From Myxocyprinus asiaticus (Eukaryota > Chordata > Actinopteri > Cypriniformes > Catostomidae): a stretch of DNA of 64,000 nucleotides. Location: positions 15,841,001 through 15,905,000 of the forward strand of contig NC_059346.1 of the NCBI RefSeq assembly GCF_019703515.2, written 5' to 3'. A program made the translations under genes and the position numbers. The notes beneath the pieces were generated by a model. That model was not told the DNA's origin, searched no databases, and saw only the letters and a program-made list of their open reading frames with translations. Positions 58,401 to 64,000 of the stretch are shown here, piece after piece. Position 1 is the first letter of the stretch. Each line of letters begins with the position of its first letter.

Positions 58401-58569
58401 TCAAAACCTTGTGCATTGATATGTCGTCCCTTTTAGAGGGCCAAACCCTACTAAAGTTATCCAGCAGCTTCTTGCTCTGAGACCAGACCAGCAGCTCCAT
58501 ATCTTCAACTCGCTCAAGGCCCATCTGACAGAGAAAGGCCTGCTACCGGCCCTGGAAGAGGCAGCCTAG
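29038..58569 (+). CDS. cds2: CDP-diacylglycerol synthase 2-like (phosphatidate cytidylyltransferase), 13 coding exons
   Basis: This integral endoplasmic-reticulum enzyme joins CTP and phosphatidic acid to give CDP-diacylglycerol and pyrophosphate, the precursor for phosphatidylinositol. I joined 13 exons by hand: 29038-29121, 33272-33414, 39231-39327, 40266-40363, 48335-48474, 52358-52416, 53257-53339, 53477-53564, 55488-55556, 55928-56080, 57290-57409, 57643-57746 and 58437-58569. All introns are GT-AG and phases agree, giving 1371 nt, or 456 residues plus stop. Vertebrate CDS1/CDS2 proteins are about 445-461 residues. An acidic, poorly conserved N-terminus (about residues 1-65) precedes several membrane segments. 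The CTP-transferase signature spans the exon 11/12 junction (S369, K372, R373, K378, D379, HGG near 387-389, DRFD near 392-395). The central residues ([22 protein letters not shown]) favour CDS2 over CDS1, while the first residues MTELRHRG recall CDS1. No frameshift or stop was seen, so it looks functional. Confidence 0.95.
29122..30425. other. cds2 intron 1, first part
   Basis: Low-complexity-free intronic sequence; no coding signal or recognisable element was found. Confidence 0.5.
30430..30902 (-). repeat. tRNA-derived SINE interrupted by a hAT MITE
   Basis: On the minus strand the head GGTGGCTCAGCGGTTAAGGC (30881-30900) is an A-box region and GGGGTTCAAGCCCC (30847-30860) a B-box region. 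The body contains GGGCCCTTGAGCAAGGCCC. The 3' tail near 30430-30500 ends in an AAAATAAAGGCTTCTTC-like repeat. A 197-bp hAT copy splits the body. Confidence 0.75.
30603..30799. mobile_element. 197-bp hAT-like MITE
   Basis: The ends CAGTGACGGACTGG and CCAGTCCACCCTTG are imperfect inverted repeats, flanked by a perfect 8-bp duplication GTCAAGGG (30595-30602 and 30800-30807). No ORF. Confidence 0.8.
30947..31838 (+). mobile_element. hAT-like element, left part (CAGTGGCG end)
   Basis: It starts CAGTGGCGATTTCTCAGGGC. From about 31540 it matches, inverted, the element at the end of the window (62942-64000), including an exon-like stretch followed by GTAAGTG (31576). Similarity stops near 31838, where another repeat begins, so the right end is lost. 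Confidence 0.55.
31848..32060. repeat. Interspersed repeat, copy A
   Basis: CTCTCTGGAATACTTGACTC and the following 200 bp resemble 57937-58130 in the same orientation (GCATTCTACTGTCAAATATT against GCATTCTGCAGTCAGATATT). The class is unknown to me. Confidence 0.5.
32061..33271. other. cds2 intron 1, last part
   Basis: A (TC)n microsatellite at 32620-32647 is the only clear feature. Short ORFs at 32232-32752 show no family resemblance. Confidence 0.5.
33272..33414 (+). CDS. cds2: cds2 coding exon 2 (residues 29-76)
   Basis: A pyrimidine-rich acceptor (TCTGTCTCCAG) precedes the exon and GTAACA follows it. The product is an acidic, Ser/Asp-rich linker that ends in [17 protein letters not shown], the conserved stretch just before the first membrane segment of CDS1/2. 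It ends in phase 2, with the last Arg codon split over intron 2. Confidence 0.92.
33670..33995. repeat. Degenerate minisatellite, about 63-bp period
   Basis: About five units, each containing ACCATAGCAATGCCCTAGCA, ACCACTTAGAACAC and TATACTGTAGCAATGAACAT. Adjacent units differ by substitutions and small indels. Confidence 0.75.
33998..35790 (-). pseudogene. LINE (Rex1/L2-like) reverse transcriptase fragment
   Basis: On the minus strand pieces in shifting frames give [38 protein letters not shown], a FADDKTVVG active site, [17 protein letters not shown] and [15 protein letters not shown]. These cover reverse transcriptase motifs through to the C-terminal domain. Endonuclease is absent (5' truncation near 35790). 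At least three frameshifts and an altered Asp-Asp-Lys context make it dead. It lies antisense in cds2 intron 2. It is related to but clearly distinct from the LINE at 43915. Confidence 0.85.
34217..34241. repeat. (GT)n microsatellite
   Basis: About 12 units within the LINE 3' region. Confidence 0.9.
35791..36330. other. cds2 intron 2, interval without recognised elements
   Basis: A/T-rich, with a short TAA/ACA simple repeat near 36132-36155. No gene seen. Confidence 0.5.
36335..37012. mobile_element. Full-length TTAA-flanked palindromic MITE
   Basis: Flanked by TTAA on both sides (36331-36334 and 37013-37016). The left end is AGGGATAGTTTATCC and the right end GGTGATCTATCCAT. The two halves are inverted copies over most of their length, for example ATCACATAAAGGAAACATAA on the left and its reverse on the right. 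This is the reference copy for the family in this window. Confidence 0.85.
37110..38726 (-). mobile_element. Tc1-like transposon, long inverted repeats, broken transposase
   Basis: TA flanks both sides (37108-37109 and 38727-38728). Ends start CAGTGCATCCGGAAAGTATT and are inverted over about 215 bp. The transposase is on the minus strand (about 38323-37330): [20 protein letters not shown] (helix-turn-helix), a [11 protein letters not shown] stretch with the first catalytic Asp, and [11 protein letters not shown] with the catalytic Glu. Frameshifts split it in at least three places. 1617 bp is the standard size for the family. It sits in cds2 intron 2. Confidence 0.93.
38729..39230. other. cds2 intron 2, end
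   Basis: No element or gene was recognised between the Tc1 copy and exon 3. Confidence 0.5.
39231..39327 (+). CDS. cds2: cds2 coding exon 3 (residues 76-108), first membrane segment
   Basis: It follows TCCCCTGCAG. The product begins [15 protein letters not shown] and continues with an unbroken hydrophobic run (about residues 84-108), the first transmembrane helix. The WKNWW motif is nearly invariant in vertebrate CDS proteins. It ends in phase 0 before GTAAGT. The upstream intron 2 (5.8 kb) holds a LINE, a MITE and a Tc1 copy. Confidence 0.95.
39328..40265. other. cds2 intron 3
   Basis: A 938-bp intron with no recognised repeat; a polypyrimidine CTCTCTCTCTTTCTTCC tract precedes the acceptor. 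Confidence 0.6.
40266..40363 (+). CDS. cds2: cds2 coding exon 4 (residues 109-141)
   Basis: It follows CTTCCACAG and encodes [17 protein letters not shown] then LPWFRTLSW, a well-conserved membrane and loop stretch. The donor is GTGAGA, with the Trp codon split (phase 2). The 7.97-kb intron 4 that follows is almost wholly nested transposons. Confidence 0.95.
40904..41607. mobile_element. Non-autonomous DNA element with GCCTTGTTTCC ends
   Basis: The left GCCTTGTTTCCACTATCGGG and the right CCCGATAGTGGAAAAGC are inverted. The interior is rich in GGGCC/GGCCAAT motifs and has no transposase. It interrupts the MITE between ACACAAAAG and AGAATGTTA. No duplication is clear, so the superfamily is open. 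Confidence 0.65.
42367..43888 (-). mobile_element. Tc1-like transposon of Sleeping Beauty type, broken transposase
   Basis: TA on both sides (42365-42366 and 43889-43890). The ends show the IR/DR layout: TCAGAAGTTTACATACA occurs at the outer left (about 42374) and inner left (about 42509), and inverted at the inner right (about 43670) and outer right (about 43863). On the minus strand the transposase starts at [20 protein letters not shown] (43505) with the paired DNA-binding domain and [10 protein letters not shown]. It later gives [10 protein letters not shown] with a catalytic Asp and [16 protein letters not shown] with the catalytic Glu. Stops and shifts between 43182 and 42807 inactivate it. 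Nested in the hAT element, cds2 intron 4. Confidence 0.93.
43902..46804 (+). pseudogene. LINE endonuclease-reverse transcriptase, broken ORF
   Basis: The first frame (43902 to about 44790) gives [23 protein letters not shown] and [10 protein letters not shown] of an endonuclease. The frame shifts near 44790 and again at about 45100. A long frame (45126-46385) carries [44 protein letters not shown] and the FADDTTVVG catalytic motif at 46143. A TAA at 46386-46388 stops it after FLGVHITE. The C-terminal end ([10 protein letters not shown] onward to [11 protein letters not shown], stop near 46804) continues beyond another frameshift at about 46540. No product is expected. Confidence 0.85.
43915..47277 (+). 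mobile_element. Near-full-length L2/CR1-like LINE
   Basis: It begins near CAAGATGGCGCCGAG and ends with GTGATTTGATTTGATTTGAT, the short-repeat tail of this LINE group. One long coding region holds an APE-type endonuclease (about 44257-44760) and a reverse transcriptase (about 45480-46390). It is oriented with cds2. It inserted into the hAT element close to the Tc1 copy (27 bp away). I place it with L2/CR1/Rex-type LINEs by motif; the clade needs a tree. Confidence 0.88.
47394..47769. mobile_element. TTAA-flanked MITE with AGGTGCA ends
   Basis: AGGTGCACTAAGTAAC and GTATTACTGAGTGCACCT are inverted ends with TTAA on both sides (47390-47393 and 47770-47773). It interrupts the older MITE within AGAAAGTTAAACG. 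The ends match those of the element at 22651-24324. Confidence 0.8.
47849..48334. other. cds2 intron 4, end
   Basis: No recognised element; exon 5 acceptor at 48333-48334. Confidence 0.5.
48335..48474 (+). CDS. cds2: cds2 coding exon 5 (residues 141-188)
   Basis: It follows TTTTTGTCAG and encodes [34 protein letters not shown] and [12 protein letters not shown], a membrane segment, a charged loop and the start of the next membrane segment. The variants [10 protein letters not shown] match CDS2 rather than CDS1. The final Gly codon is split before GTCAGA. Confidence 0.95.
48798..50726 (-). mobile_element. Tc1-like transposon, internally deleted, with nested hAT
   Basis: TA on both sides (48796-48797 and 50727-50728), with ends CACTGGCGGCCAAAAGTTTG and its inverse. 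On the minus strand only the N-terminal DNA-binding part ([20 protein letters not shown] and [19 protein letters not shown]) and the C-terminal end ([18 protein letters not shown]) of the transposase remain. The middle, with the first two catalytic Asp residues, is gone. A 935-bp hAT is inserted near its left end. In cds2 intron 5. Confidence 0.9.
48909..49843. mobile_element. 935-bp hAT-like element nested in Tc1
   Basis: The ends TAGAGCCCAACCGATAT and ATATCTGTCGGGCACTA are imperfect inverted repeats. A perfect 8-bp duplication GTCAGGAC flanks them (48901-48908 and 49844-49851). The sister Tc1 copy at 60136 keeps the empty site (GTCAGGAC at 60239-60246). No transposase ORF. Confidence 0.85.
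50729..51130. other. cds2 intron 5, interval without recognised elements
   Basis: A poly-T run at 50813-50828; otherwise no feature. Confidence 0.5.
51131..51417. repeat. Small MITE-like element with GATAGCACAC ends
   Basis: CCCAGATAGCACACATATAT at the left and GTACGTGTGCTATCAGGG at the right are imperfect inverted repeats. The inside is a quasi-tandem of GACATAC/AGATGT motifs. No target duplication was found. Confidence 0.5.
51418..52357. other. cds2 intron 5, end
   Basis: No gene or named element seen; a T-rich tract leads to the exon 6 acceptor. Confidence 0.5.
52358..52416 (+). CDS. cds2: cds2 coding exon 6 (residues 188-207)
   Basis: This is a short 59-nt exon after ATCTTTTTCAG, encoding the conserved [20 protein letters not shown]. 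It is a membrane segment followed by a basic loop. The donor is GTGAGT and the exon ends in phase 0. Confidence 0.95.
52662..52934 (-). repeat. SINE-like or small inverted-end repeat
   Basis: TCAAGAGGTG (52662-52671) and CACCTCTTGA (52925-52934) are perfect 10-bp inverted ends. The minus strand also shows a tRNA-like B box GGTTTGAATCTC (52847-52858) and TTAGCGTGCTCGCCTCCCAC upstream of it. Either a tRNA-derived SINE or a small DNA element; I cannot decide. Confidence 0.4.
53257..53339 (+). CDS. cds2: cds2 coding exon 7 (residues 208-235)
   Basis: It follows TCTCTCACCAG and encodes [19 protein letters not shown] and HNLFEGMIW, a hydrophobic helix near the active site. [11 protein letters not shown] is the CDS2-type version (CDS1 has [11 protein letters not shown]). 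The donor is GTAAGA, and the following intron 7 is only 137 bp. Confidence 0.95.
53477..53564 (+). CDS. cds2: cds2 coding exon 8 (residues 235-264)
   Basis: It follows GTGTGTGTGCAG and encodes [19 protein letters not shown] then [10 protein letters not shown]. The ND(I/T)xAY and GRTPL motifs belong to the conserved cytidylyltransferase core. Phase 0 at the GTTTGT donor. Intron 8 carries a sense-oriented Tc1 copy inside an AT repeat. Confidence 0.95.
53688..53761. repeat. (AT)n microsatellite, left of Tc1
   Basis: About 35 perfect AT units directly abut the Tc1 end, and the tract resumes at 55345 beyond it. Confidence 0.95.
53762..55344 (+). mobile_element. Tc1-like transposon inserted within an AT microsatellite
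   Basis: The ends CAGGTGCATCTCAATAAATT are inverted over about 200 bp (53762-53962 and 55142-55344). TA borders both sides. The transposase lies on the same strand as cds2 in intron 8. The N-terminal helix-turn-helix ([20 protein letters not shown]) begins near 54061. The C-terminal half has [16 protein letters not shown] (catalytic Asp) and [12 protein letters not shown] (catalytic Glu), with 34 residues between them. In-frame stops at 54220, 54244 and 54283 and a frameshift near 54500-54585 inactivate it. Confidence 0.93.
55345..55396. repeat. (AT)n microsatellite, right of Tc1
   Basis: About 26 AT units, the continuation of the tract at 53688-53761. An artefactual Tyr-Ile repeat ORF crosses it. 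Confidence 0.95.
55488..55556 (+). CDS. cds2: cds2 coding exon 9 (residues 265-287)
   Basis: It follows TTTGTGTAG and encodes [19 protein letters not shown]. The SPKKTWEG motif is a hallmark of CDP-diacylglycerol synthases from bacteria to animals. Its start is only about 90 bp downstream of a long (AT)n tract. Confidence 0.95.
55557..55927. other. cds2 intron 9
   Basis: A 371-bp intron with no repeat recognised. Confidence 0.7.
55928..56080 (+). CDS. cds2: cds2 coding exon 10 (residues 288-338)
   Basis: It follows CTTCTCTCCAG. It encodes the end of a membrane helix ([11 protein letters not shown]) and a more variable loop with Cys residues ([19 protein letters not shown]), ending in SITGW before GTAAAA. 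This loop is specific to animal CDS1/2 proteins and is the most divergent part of the core. Confidence 0.93.
56081..57289. other. cds2 intron 10
   Basis: A 1.2-kb intron. A GGGGCTCCTGAAGGTTGTTC / TGGGTTGACTGAAATTCTGG stretch (56360-56600) looks like an old repeat but has no identifiable ends. Confidence 0.5.
57290..57409 (+). CDS. cds2: cds2 coding exon 11 (residues 339-378)
   Basis: It follows TTTTCTCCATAG and encodes [19 protein letters not shown] and [16 protein letters not shown]. It carries the first half of the CTP-transferase signature (Ser369, Lys372-Arg373, Lys378); the exon breaks exactly before the catalytic-region Asp. The donor is GTGGGT, slightly weak. Confidence 0.95.
57643..57746 (+). 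CDS. cds2: cds2 coding exon 12 (residues 379-413)
   Basis: It follows ATCTATGCAG and encodes [19 protein letters not shown] then [16 protein letters not shown]. This is the second half of the family signature, with the metal- and nucleotide-binding Asp, His-Gly-Gly and Asp-Arg-x-Asp residues intact. The terminal Arg codon is split before GTAGGA. Confidence 0.95.
57937..58130. repeat. Interspersed repeat, copy B
   Basis: Same family and orientation as 31848-32060 (TCTCTGGAATACTTGATTCT; GTATCACTTTATAGTCTC). In cds2 intron 12. Confidence 0.5.
58437..58569 (+). CDS. cds2: cds2 coding exon 13, C-terminus and stop
   Basis: It follows CGTCCCTTTTAG and encodes the conserved [19 protein letters not shown] and a variable tail ending in EEAA before TAG (58567-58569). 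It is the usual C-terminal cytosolic tail of CDS1/2. Confidence 0.93.
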
Positions 58570-60135
58570 CCTAACGGGCCATCCCAGGGAGGGCCCAAAG
58601 CTGTGGGCAGAGGACAGAGGGAGGAGATGGTCATTACAGAAGCAGATCCAGGCATGTATGGTAGTGGGAGATGAGCTGGGGAACGTAGGAAGGAAAACAA
58701 CAGAAAACTGAACTAAAAACCTTGGGTCATTCCATTTTCAGTGTGTTTGAGAGAGTGTGTGTAAAGATCAGTGTTTTTGCTTATTTTATTTTCGTAAATG
58801 TTTTATGTTTATCTCATGTCACAAAATGGTATTATAGATATGGAGATGACACTTCATCTGTGTTACAGTTATTTTTAAGTTGAGCTGTACATTTCCACTT
58901 GTGTACAAATGTTCTGCACCTTTAGAGTGTCTGAATATTTTGTTATAGTGTTTATGGTTTATTGTATTTTGTTTTAATGCACTGCTCATCACACTGTCAT
59001 TTCAACCTCAGGCTAGCCTTTCTTTGTTTCTTTTTTCCAAATGTTTTTCAAAGTTCCCATAAGGCATTGTTCATTCAAAGATTGTATTTTTACCACAGAG
59101 CACTCACAAATTTAGTGTGGATTCATATTACTTTCCATAGGTCTTGGTTGTGACCTGTTTGTAACATCATTTTTAATCAAAGAGGAATCTGGTCATTGAT
59201 ATCAGATGTATGCTTCAACCCAAAAGATGTGGTGACTGTTACAGTTTGGCTTTCTGAGACTGTAGGTATACTTCTGACTGCAGTTGGGCAAGGAGAGGAA
59301 GCAGATGTCATATTCTGTGTTTAAGAGGATGTTCAGGTGTAGTCAGACTTTGAATTACCATGTACTGTGCCTCACTATTTGGCTTCGGATTAGTCTCTAT
59401 TAGATGTATTTTACACAAAAACAGCCCCCTAAGCCAAAGGGAAAAAGTAAAACAGTTTGAAGAAAGTGTCATAAACATGATTTTGCACTGAATGTTAAAC
59501 TTTCACGTCATATTTCATTGTATAACACCTTATTTTATAATTTAAAGTATCATTTGAAAGTTCTTTTGATACTAAGCAGTTACAAACTAATCTTAATTGA
59601 GCCTAAAATATATTTTCTTGTTTGCTTTGTGTCTGTGACTTGTTACATGCTGTGAGTGAGTTATCTTCAAAAACCTCAGGCTGGGATATGATAAGTGATT
59701 GATTTTGGACGCTTTTTACAAGCGCATAAATGCTCCTTTTATGCCATTTTCACTGTAAAAAAAAAAAAAAAGCAGTTCGTTTGATTTTTTTTGTTGTTGT
59801 TTTTTTTTTTTTGTTTGTTCCATCTTTCCATCTGGTTTGTTTTTACCATTTTCTGTTGGACAACATGCTCAATACAATATTGTTATAGTTCGGTCGTATT
59901 AATCAACATGTGCCATGTCATCATAAAACTGGAGAAACACTTGTTATATTGAGTAAAGGAAACTAATGGATGTCAAGGGAGCAGCTTTAAAAGAACAATA
60001 ATAGTGCTAGAATAACTTTGCCTGTATGAGATGTTTAGTTTGAGATGATTCAGGCTGCTTCTCTGGGTAGTCTGTAAGCCACAGTCTGTATTCACGGTCC
60101 ACTGCCATTCGCCAATAAAGATCCATGAACACATA
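58570..60135 (+). other. Probable cds2 3' UTR
   Basis: There is no convincing ORF after the stop codon. The stretch has T-rich and A-rich runs (59757-59813) and one AATAAA at 60114-60119, about 15 bp before the TA target of a Tc1 copy at 60136. I infer a 3' UTR of about 1.5 kb using that signal, but an earlier variant signal cannot be excluded. Confidence 0.5.
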
Positions 60136-61344
60136 CACTGGTGGCCAAATGTTTGGAATAATGTACAGATTTTGTTCTTCTGGAAAGAAATTGGTACTTT
60201 CATTCACCTAAGTGGCATTCAACTGATCACAATGTATAGTCAGGACACTAATAACGTGAAAAATTACTATTACAATTTGAAAAAAAAAATGTTTTTAAAC
60301 TACTTAAACTACTTCAAAGAGTTCTCATCAAAAAAATCCTCCATGTGCAGCAATGATAGCTTTGCAGATCCTTGGAATTCTAGCTGTCAGTTTGTCCAGA
60401 TACTCAGGTGACATTTCACCCCATGCTTCCTGTAGCACTTGCCATAGATGTGGCTGTCTTGTCGGGCACTTCTCACGCACCTTACAGTCTAGCTGATCCA
60501 ACAAAAGCTCAATGGGGTTAAGATCCAGAACACTCTTTTCCAATTATCTGTTGTCCAATGTCAGTGTTTCTTTGCCCACTCTAACCTTTTCTTTTTTCTT
60601 TCAAAAGTGGCTTTTTCTTTGCAATTCTTCCCATAAGGCCTGCACCCCTGAGTCTTCTGTTTACTGTTGTACATGAAACTGGTGTTGAGCGGGTAGAATT
60701 TAATGAAGCTGTCAGCTGAGGACATGTGAGGCATCTATTTCTCAAACTAGAGACTCTGATGTACTTATCCTCTTGTTTAGTTGTACATTTGACCTTCCAC
60801 ATCTCTTTCTGTCCTTGTTAGAGCCAGTTGTCCTTTGAAGACTGTAGTGTACACCTTTGTACGAAATCTTAAATTTTTTGGCAATTTCAAGCATTGTATA
60901 GCCTTAATTCCTCAAAACAATGTTTGACTTATGAGTTTATAGAGAAAGCTGTTTCTTTTTTGCCATTTTTGACCTAATATTGACCTTAAGACATGCCAGT
61001 CTATTGCATACTGTGGCAACTCAAAAACAAACACAAAGACAATGTTATAAAAAATAGCTTTCAGCTATATTTGATATAATGGCAAGAGATTTTCTAGTAC
61101 CAAATTAGCAATTTAGCATGATTACTCAAGGATAAGGTATTGGAGTGATGGCTGCTGGAAATGGGGCCTGTCTAGATTTGATTAAAAATGACTTTTTTCA
61201 AATAGTGGTGGTGCTGTTTTTTACATCAGTAATGTCCTGACTATACTTTGTGATCAGTTGAATGTCACTTTGGTGAATTAAAGTACCAATTTCCTTCTGA
61301 AACAGCAAAATATGTACATTATTCCAAACTTGTGGCCGCCAATG
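60136..61344 (-). mobile_element. Tc1-like transposon, internally deleted, second copy
   Basis: TA on both sides (60134-60135 and 61345-61346). The ends CACTGGTGGCCAAATGTTTG and their inverse match the copy at 48798. The minus-strand transposase pieces [20 protein letters not shown] and LNPIELLLDQLDCKVREK are joined across the same deletion (CTTTTCCAATTATCTGTTGT at 60535-60554). It keeps about 190 bp near its right end (about 61045-61250) that the first copy lacks. Confidence 0.9.
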
Positions 61345-61346
61345 TA

Positions 61347-61560
61347 TATGAGCAAATAGTTGTGCTTTCAGACTGATGTATAGATTGAAAAATAAGACCA
61401 TTTGTAAGGTGGTTTTTGTAAGACAAAAAGCAAATTATTACTTGAGTTTCCGGTGATAAAGAGTTTTATCCTCCAATACAAATCCACTGCCATTTACCAT
61501 GAACATAAGGCTTATTTTCTTTATTGCATGATCTTTTTTGGTCAGCTCAAGCCATACCTT
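61347..61560. other. Intergenic spacer
   Basis: No feature seen. Confidence 0.4.
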
Positions 61561-61834
61561 AGAAGGATAGTTCATCCAAAAATGTTGTCATTTTCATGTT
61601 GTTCCAAACCCATTTGACTTTCTTTCCCCCGTGGAACACAACAGGAGATGTTAGACAGAATGTTAGCCTCAGTCTCCTTTCACTTACATCATATGGAAAA
61701 TATACAATAAAAGGGAATGGGAACATTCTGCCTAAAATCTCCTGTATTCTATGGAAAAAAGCATATGGGTTTGAAACAGCATGAGGGTAAGTAATTGATG
61801 ACAGAATTTTCAAATTAGGGTGAACTGTCCCTTA
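61561..61834. mobile_element. Short MITE of the TTAA/AGGATAGTTCA family
   Basis: Left AGAAGGATAGTTCATCC and right GGGTGAACTGTCCCTTAA are inverted ends. The interior is the short palindromic form (GAACACAACAGGAGATGTTA ... ATCTCCTGTATTCTATGG). Confidence 0.7.
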
Positions 61835-61839
61835 AATTA

Positions 61840-62540
61840 GTCTTATAATGACAAATGAAAAATGTTGTCATGTCATTATGCTTGTGACTGCTGACGTAAC
61901 AGCCAGTGTATTATAATATAAGCCTCACCACGTTCACTATTTACCATCAACGTCATGCACGTTTTTTTTCATCTTATTTAATCCTTTCAAAAAAACAAAA
62001 CACACTAAAATCGTGATCTTCAGTGTTAAGTGGTGCAGATATTTTTCTTGCTTGCTTTTTAAATCTTTTAAGATATTTGTATGAATTATTTTGTTACTGT
62101 ACCTTATTAGGTTCCAAGTCCCAATTTTATAGAGAATTACATACCTTATATAAGGAAAGATTATATAGTATATACTGTATATGTTTGAAGTAGAGATTAT
62201 TCTATTATTATTATTGTTGTTATTGTGTTTGGCTGCTGTTTCGATTGGTTCTCTAGGCCATTTTGTACTCTGTGTATATGCGTACTGGCCCCTGTGCTCA
62301 AAGATTAGCGTACAAAGTTCAGACACAAATTAACAGAGCAATTAAAATGTTTTATAGCTAACAGAGAGAGAGAGAGGCTAGTCATGTTGCTGGGCAACCA
62401 CTGATATCAGGAGACTGGGCTGAAATATCTGTTTTTAAGTGGGATGACAACAAAAACAAAATTTTAAAGAGGTAAATGTATTAAAGTCTTAAATACGTTA
62501 AAAGATCTGGCTTACCTTGTTTCTGCAATTGAATTTCAGT
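61840..62540. other. Intergenic, no gene seen
   Basis: A minus-strand 129-residue ORF (62326-61937) has an Asn run from a simple repeat and no family resemblance; I treat it as chance. Confidence 0.5.
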
Positions 62541-62544
62541 GATT

Positions 62545-62935
62545 AAAGGAATATTCAGTTTAACATAAGTCAAGTTCAATTGACAGCATTTGTGGCATAA
62601 TGTTGATTACCACAAAAATTAATTTTTACTTGTCCCTCCTTATTAAAAACAAAAAACAAAGAAGCAGCAAAAATGGAGGTTACAGTAAGACACTTACAAT
62701 GAAAGTGAATGGGGCCAATTTTTGGAGGGATTAAAAGGCAGAAATGTGAAGCTTATTTTATTAAAGCACTTACAATAATTCTTCTTTTAAAACTCCTGTA
62801 TTATTTAAGCTGTAAGGTTTAAATCATCATTTTAGGGTTTGTTGACTTATCATCATGGCAACAAAGTTGTAAAATTGGCTTTATCACACTACAATCATGT
62901 TAACCTGCATATTGTTTAGGTCTTGTGTCCATACA
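62545..62935. repeat. Interspersed repeat of unknown class
   Basis: ACAATGAAAGTGAATGGGGC, AAGCTGTAAGGTTTAAATCA and CATGGCAACAAAGTTGTAAA are motifs I recall together in cyprinid interspersed repeats; ends not identified. Confidence 0.4.
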
Positions 62936-62941
62936 TTTGAA

Positions 62942-64000
62942 CAGTGGGGGACCGTGCATTTAAAGACTAGGCCTTCAGTGTGATTCATGCCATTAAGAAA
63001 AACAGTTTCACAATGAATAAGACACTCTATGCCTTTGGGCATCATACATTATGTCGCAGCTAACTAGTAATACCAATTGACATTTTAAAAACAAATCCAC
63101 GCACGAAAGCCAGAACTTGAAACGACACTTAATGCTCAAGCAAGCCTAATTTTAACTGCAGCATGACTGTTTTGTGAAATGAACGTCTCCCGAACAGACA
63201 TTCAAAAATCATAATTTTTCATATGAATTTACCAAGGAGATCTATAATACCTGGAAAAATCTATCTAATAATATTTGCGATTTAAATGTTGCTTGCAATA
63301 AATTTAGTTTTCAAAGGGTACACGGTTATGCTGCGTTGCATTCATGTTGCAGGATGTGGGATATTCCTACTTGATATCTCCGACCATAAATGCATTCCAT
63401 TCCCCAATATTCGGAAGATGATGTTTAAGGAAACAAAATTGCAATGCTCCTGTTAGCTTAGCAGGGGTTTGACTCTCATTAGAGATGTCTCCTAGCAACC
63501 CAACTGATAAACAATGCTGCAGCACTAGCATTTGTGCTTCAGGTGTACGATTATCAAAAGAGATTATAATGTTTTATACACCTGTTTCTGTAGGCGTTTG
63601 TTAAACAAGCTTTAATATCATGTAATGTGGAAACAAACTCATTTATCGATATTACTTAATAAAGTGAATGTTTATCACTTTTTATATCTCCCTGAGTGTC
63701 GACATGTTTGTGTGACATCATGCCCCTGCATCTCAGTTTAGAATTTCTGCACGAGCCTACAAGTTGTAATTCTGACTTCAAGATGCATTCCACTGCACTT
63801 TTCCTAGTAGGAAGTTATAAAATCTGACTTTCTGAGTTGAATGGAACGCAGCACTACTTTTCAAAACTTGATCCGACACTGTATGCTCAAGCAGCCTAAT
63901 TTACACTTAGAAAACTCCTGATGTTGCTATAACAATACAAAAAACACTTACCAATTTACTTGAAGTGAAAATCAGCCCTCCTTTCCTGTTTAATAAAGCA
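62942..64000 (-). mobile_element. hAT-like element running off the window, inverted relative of 30947-31838
   Basis: CAGTGGGGGACCGTGCATTT is its terminal end. Blocks 63060-63125, 63255-63328 and 63854-64000 match the reverse of 31540-31840. A 525-bp insert splits it at 63329. Matching covers an exon-like piece with a GTAAGTG donor on the minus strand, so a spliced transposase gene is possible outside the window. Confidence 0.6.
63329..63853. mobile_element. 525-bp non-autonomous DNA transposon
   Basis: TGCTGCGTTGCATTCATG and TTGAATGGAACGCAGCA are inverted ends. The flanks are TTA (63326-63328) and CTA (63854-63856). The relative at about 31676 keeps the uninterrupted sequence with a single TTA. 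A 3-bp TWA-like duplication would fit PIF/Harbinger, but one base differs. Confidence 0.65.

Overview
The window looks like nuclear DNA from a teleost fish, most likely a cypriniform. The evidence is two genes with vertebrate-type products, GT-AG introns of 0.14 to 8 kb, abundant microsatellites, and a mobile-element load typical of cyprinid genomes. That load comprises several Tc1-like transposon families (one very close to the Sleeping Beauty type), hAT copies with 8-bp target duplications, TTAA-flanked MITEs, tRNA-derived SINEs, L2/CR1-like and L1-like LINE pieces, and a decayed Gypsy-type LTR retrotransposon. There is no bacterial, viral or organellar gene content. The species call is an inference from repeat families recalled, not searched. 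Layout: 1-17.3 kb is gene-free and holds a SINE, a small hAT, a 3' LINE fragment, the Gypsy remnant (about 6.6-9.9 kb) and simple repeats. At 17.4-18.3 kb a heparan sulfate 3-O-sulfotransferase 1-like gene lies on the + strand with its whole coding sequence in one exon. From 18.3 to 28.8 kb there are microsatellites, a hAT copy and a 5.9-kb inverted-repeat element (22393-28296) whose two arms carry L1-like 3' coding sequence head to head, with younger elements nested inside. From 29.0 to 58.6 kb lies the main gene, CDP-diacylglycerol synthase (cds2 type), + strand, 13 coding exons with every splice phase consistent, giving a predicted 456-residue protein. Its introns carry most of the transposons in the window; intron 4 is almost wholly a four-level nest of elements. 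From 58.6 to 64 kb comes the cds2 3' UTR, a deleted Tc1 copy abutting it, a short MITE, and the start of a hAT-like element that runs off the window and is an inverted relative of one in cds2 intron 1. The two genes act in different systems: the sulfotransferase modifies heparan sulfate in the Golgi, and CDS2 makes CDP-diacylglycerol for phosphoinositide synthesis in the endoplasmic reticulum. Nothing in the sequence links them beyond adjacency and shared strand. The most useful observations are the head-to-head L1-tail foldback element, several insertions dated against an empty site inside the same window, and two Tc1 copies that share one internal deletion.
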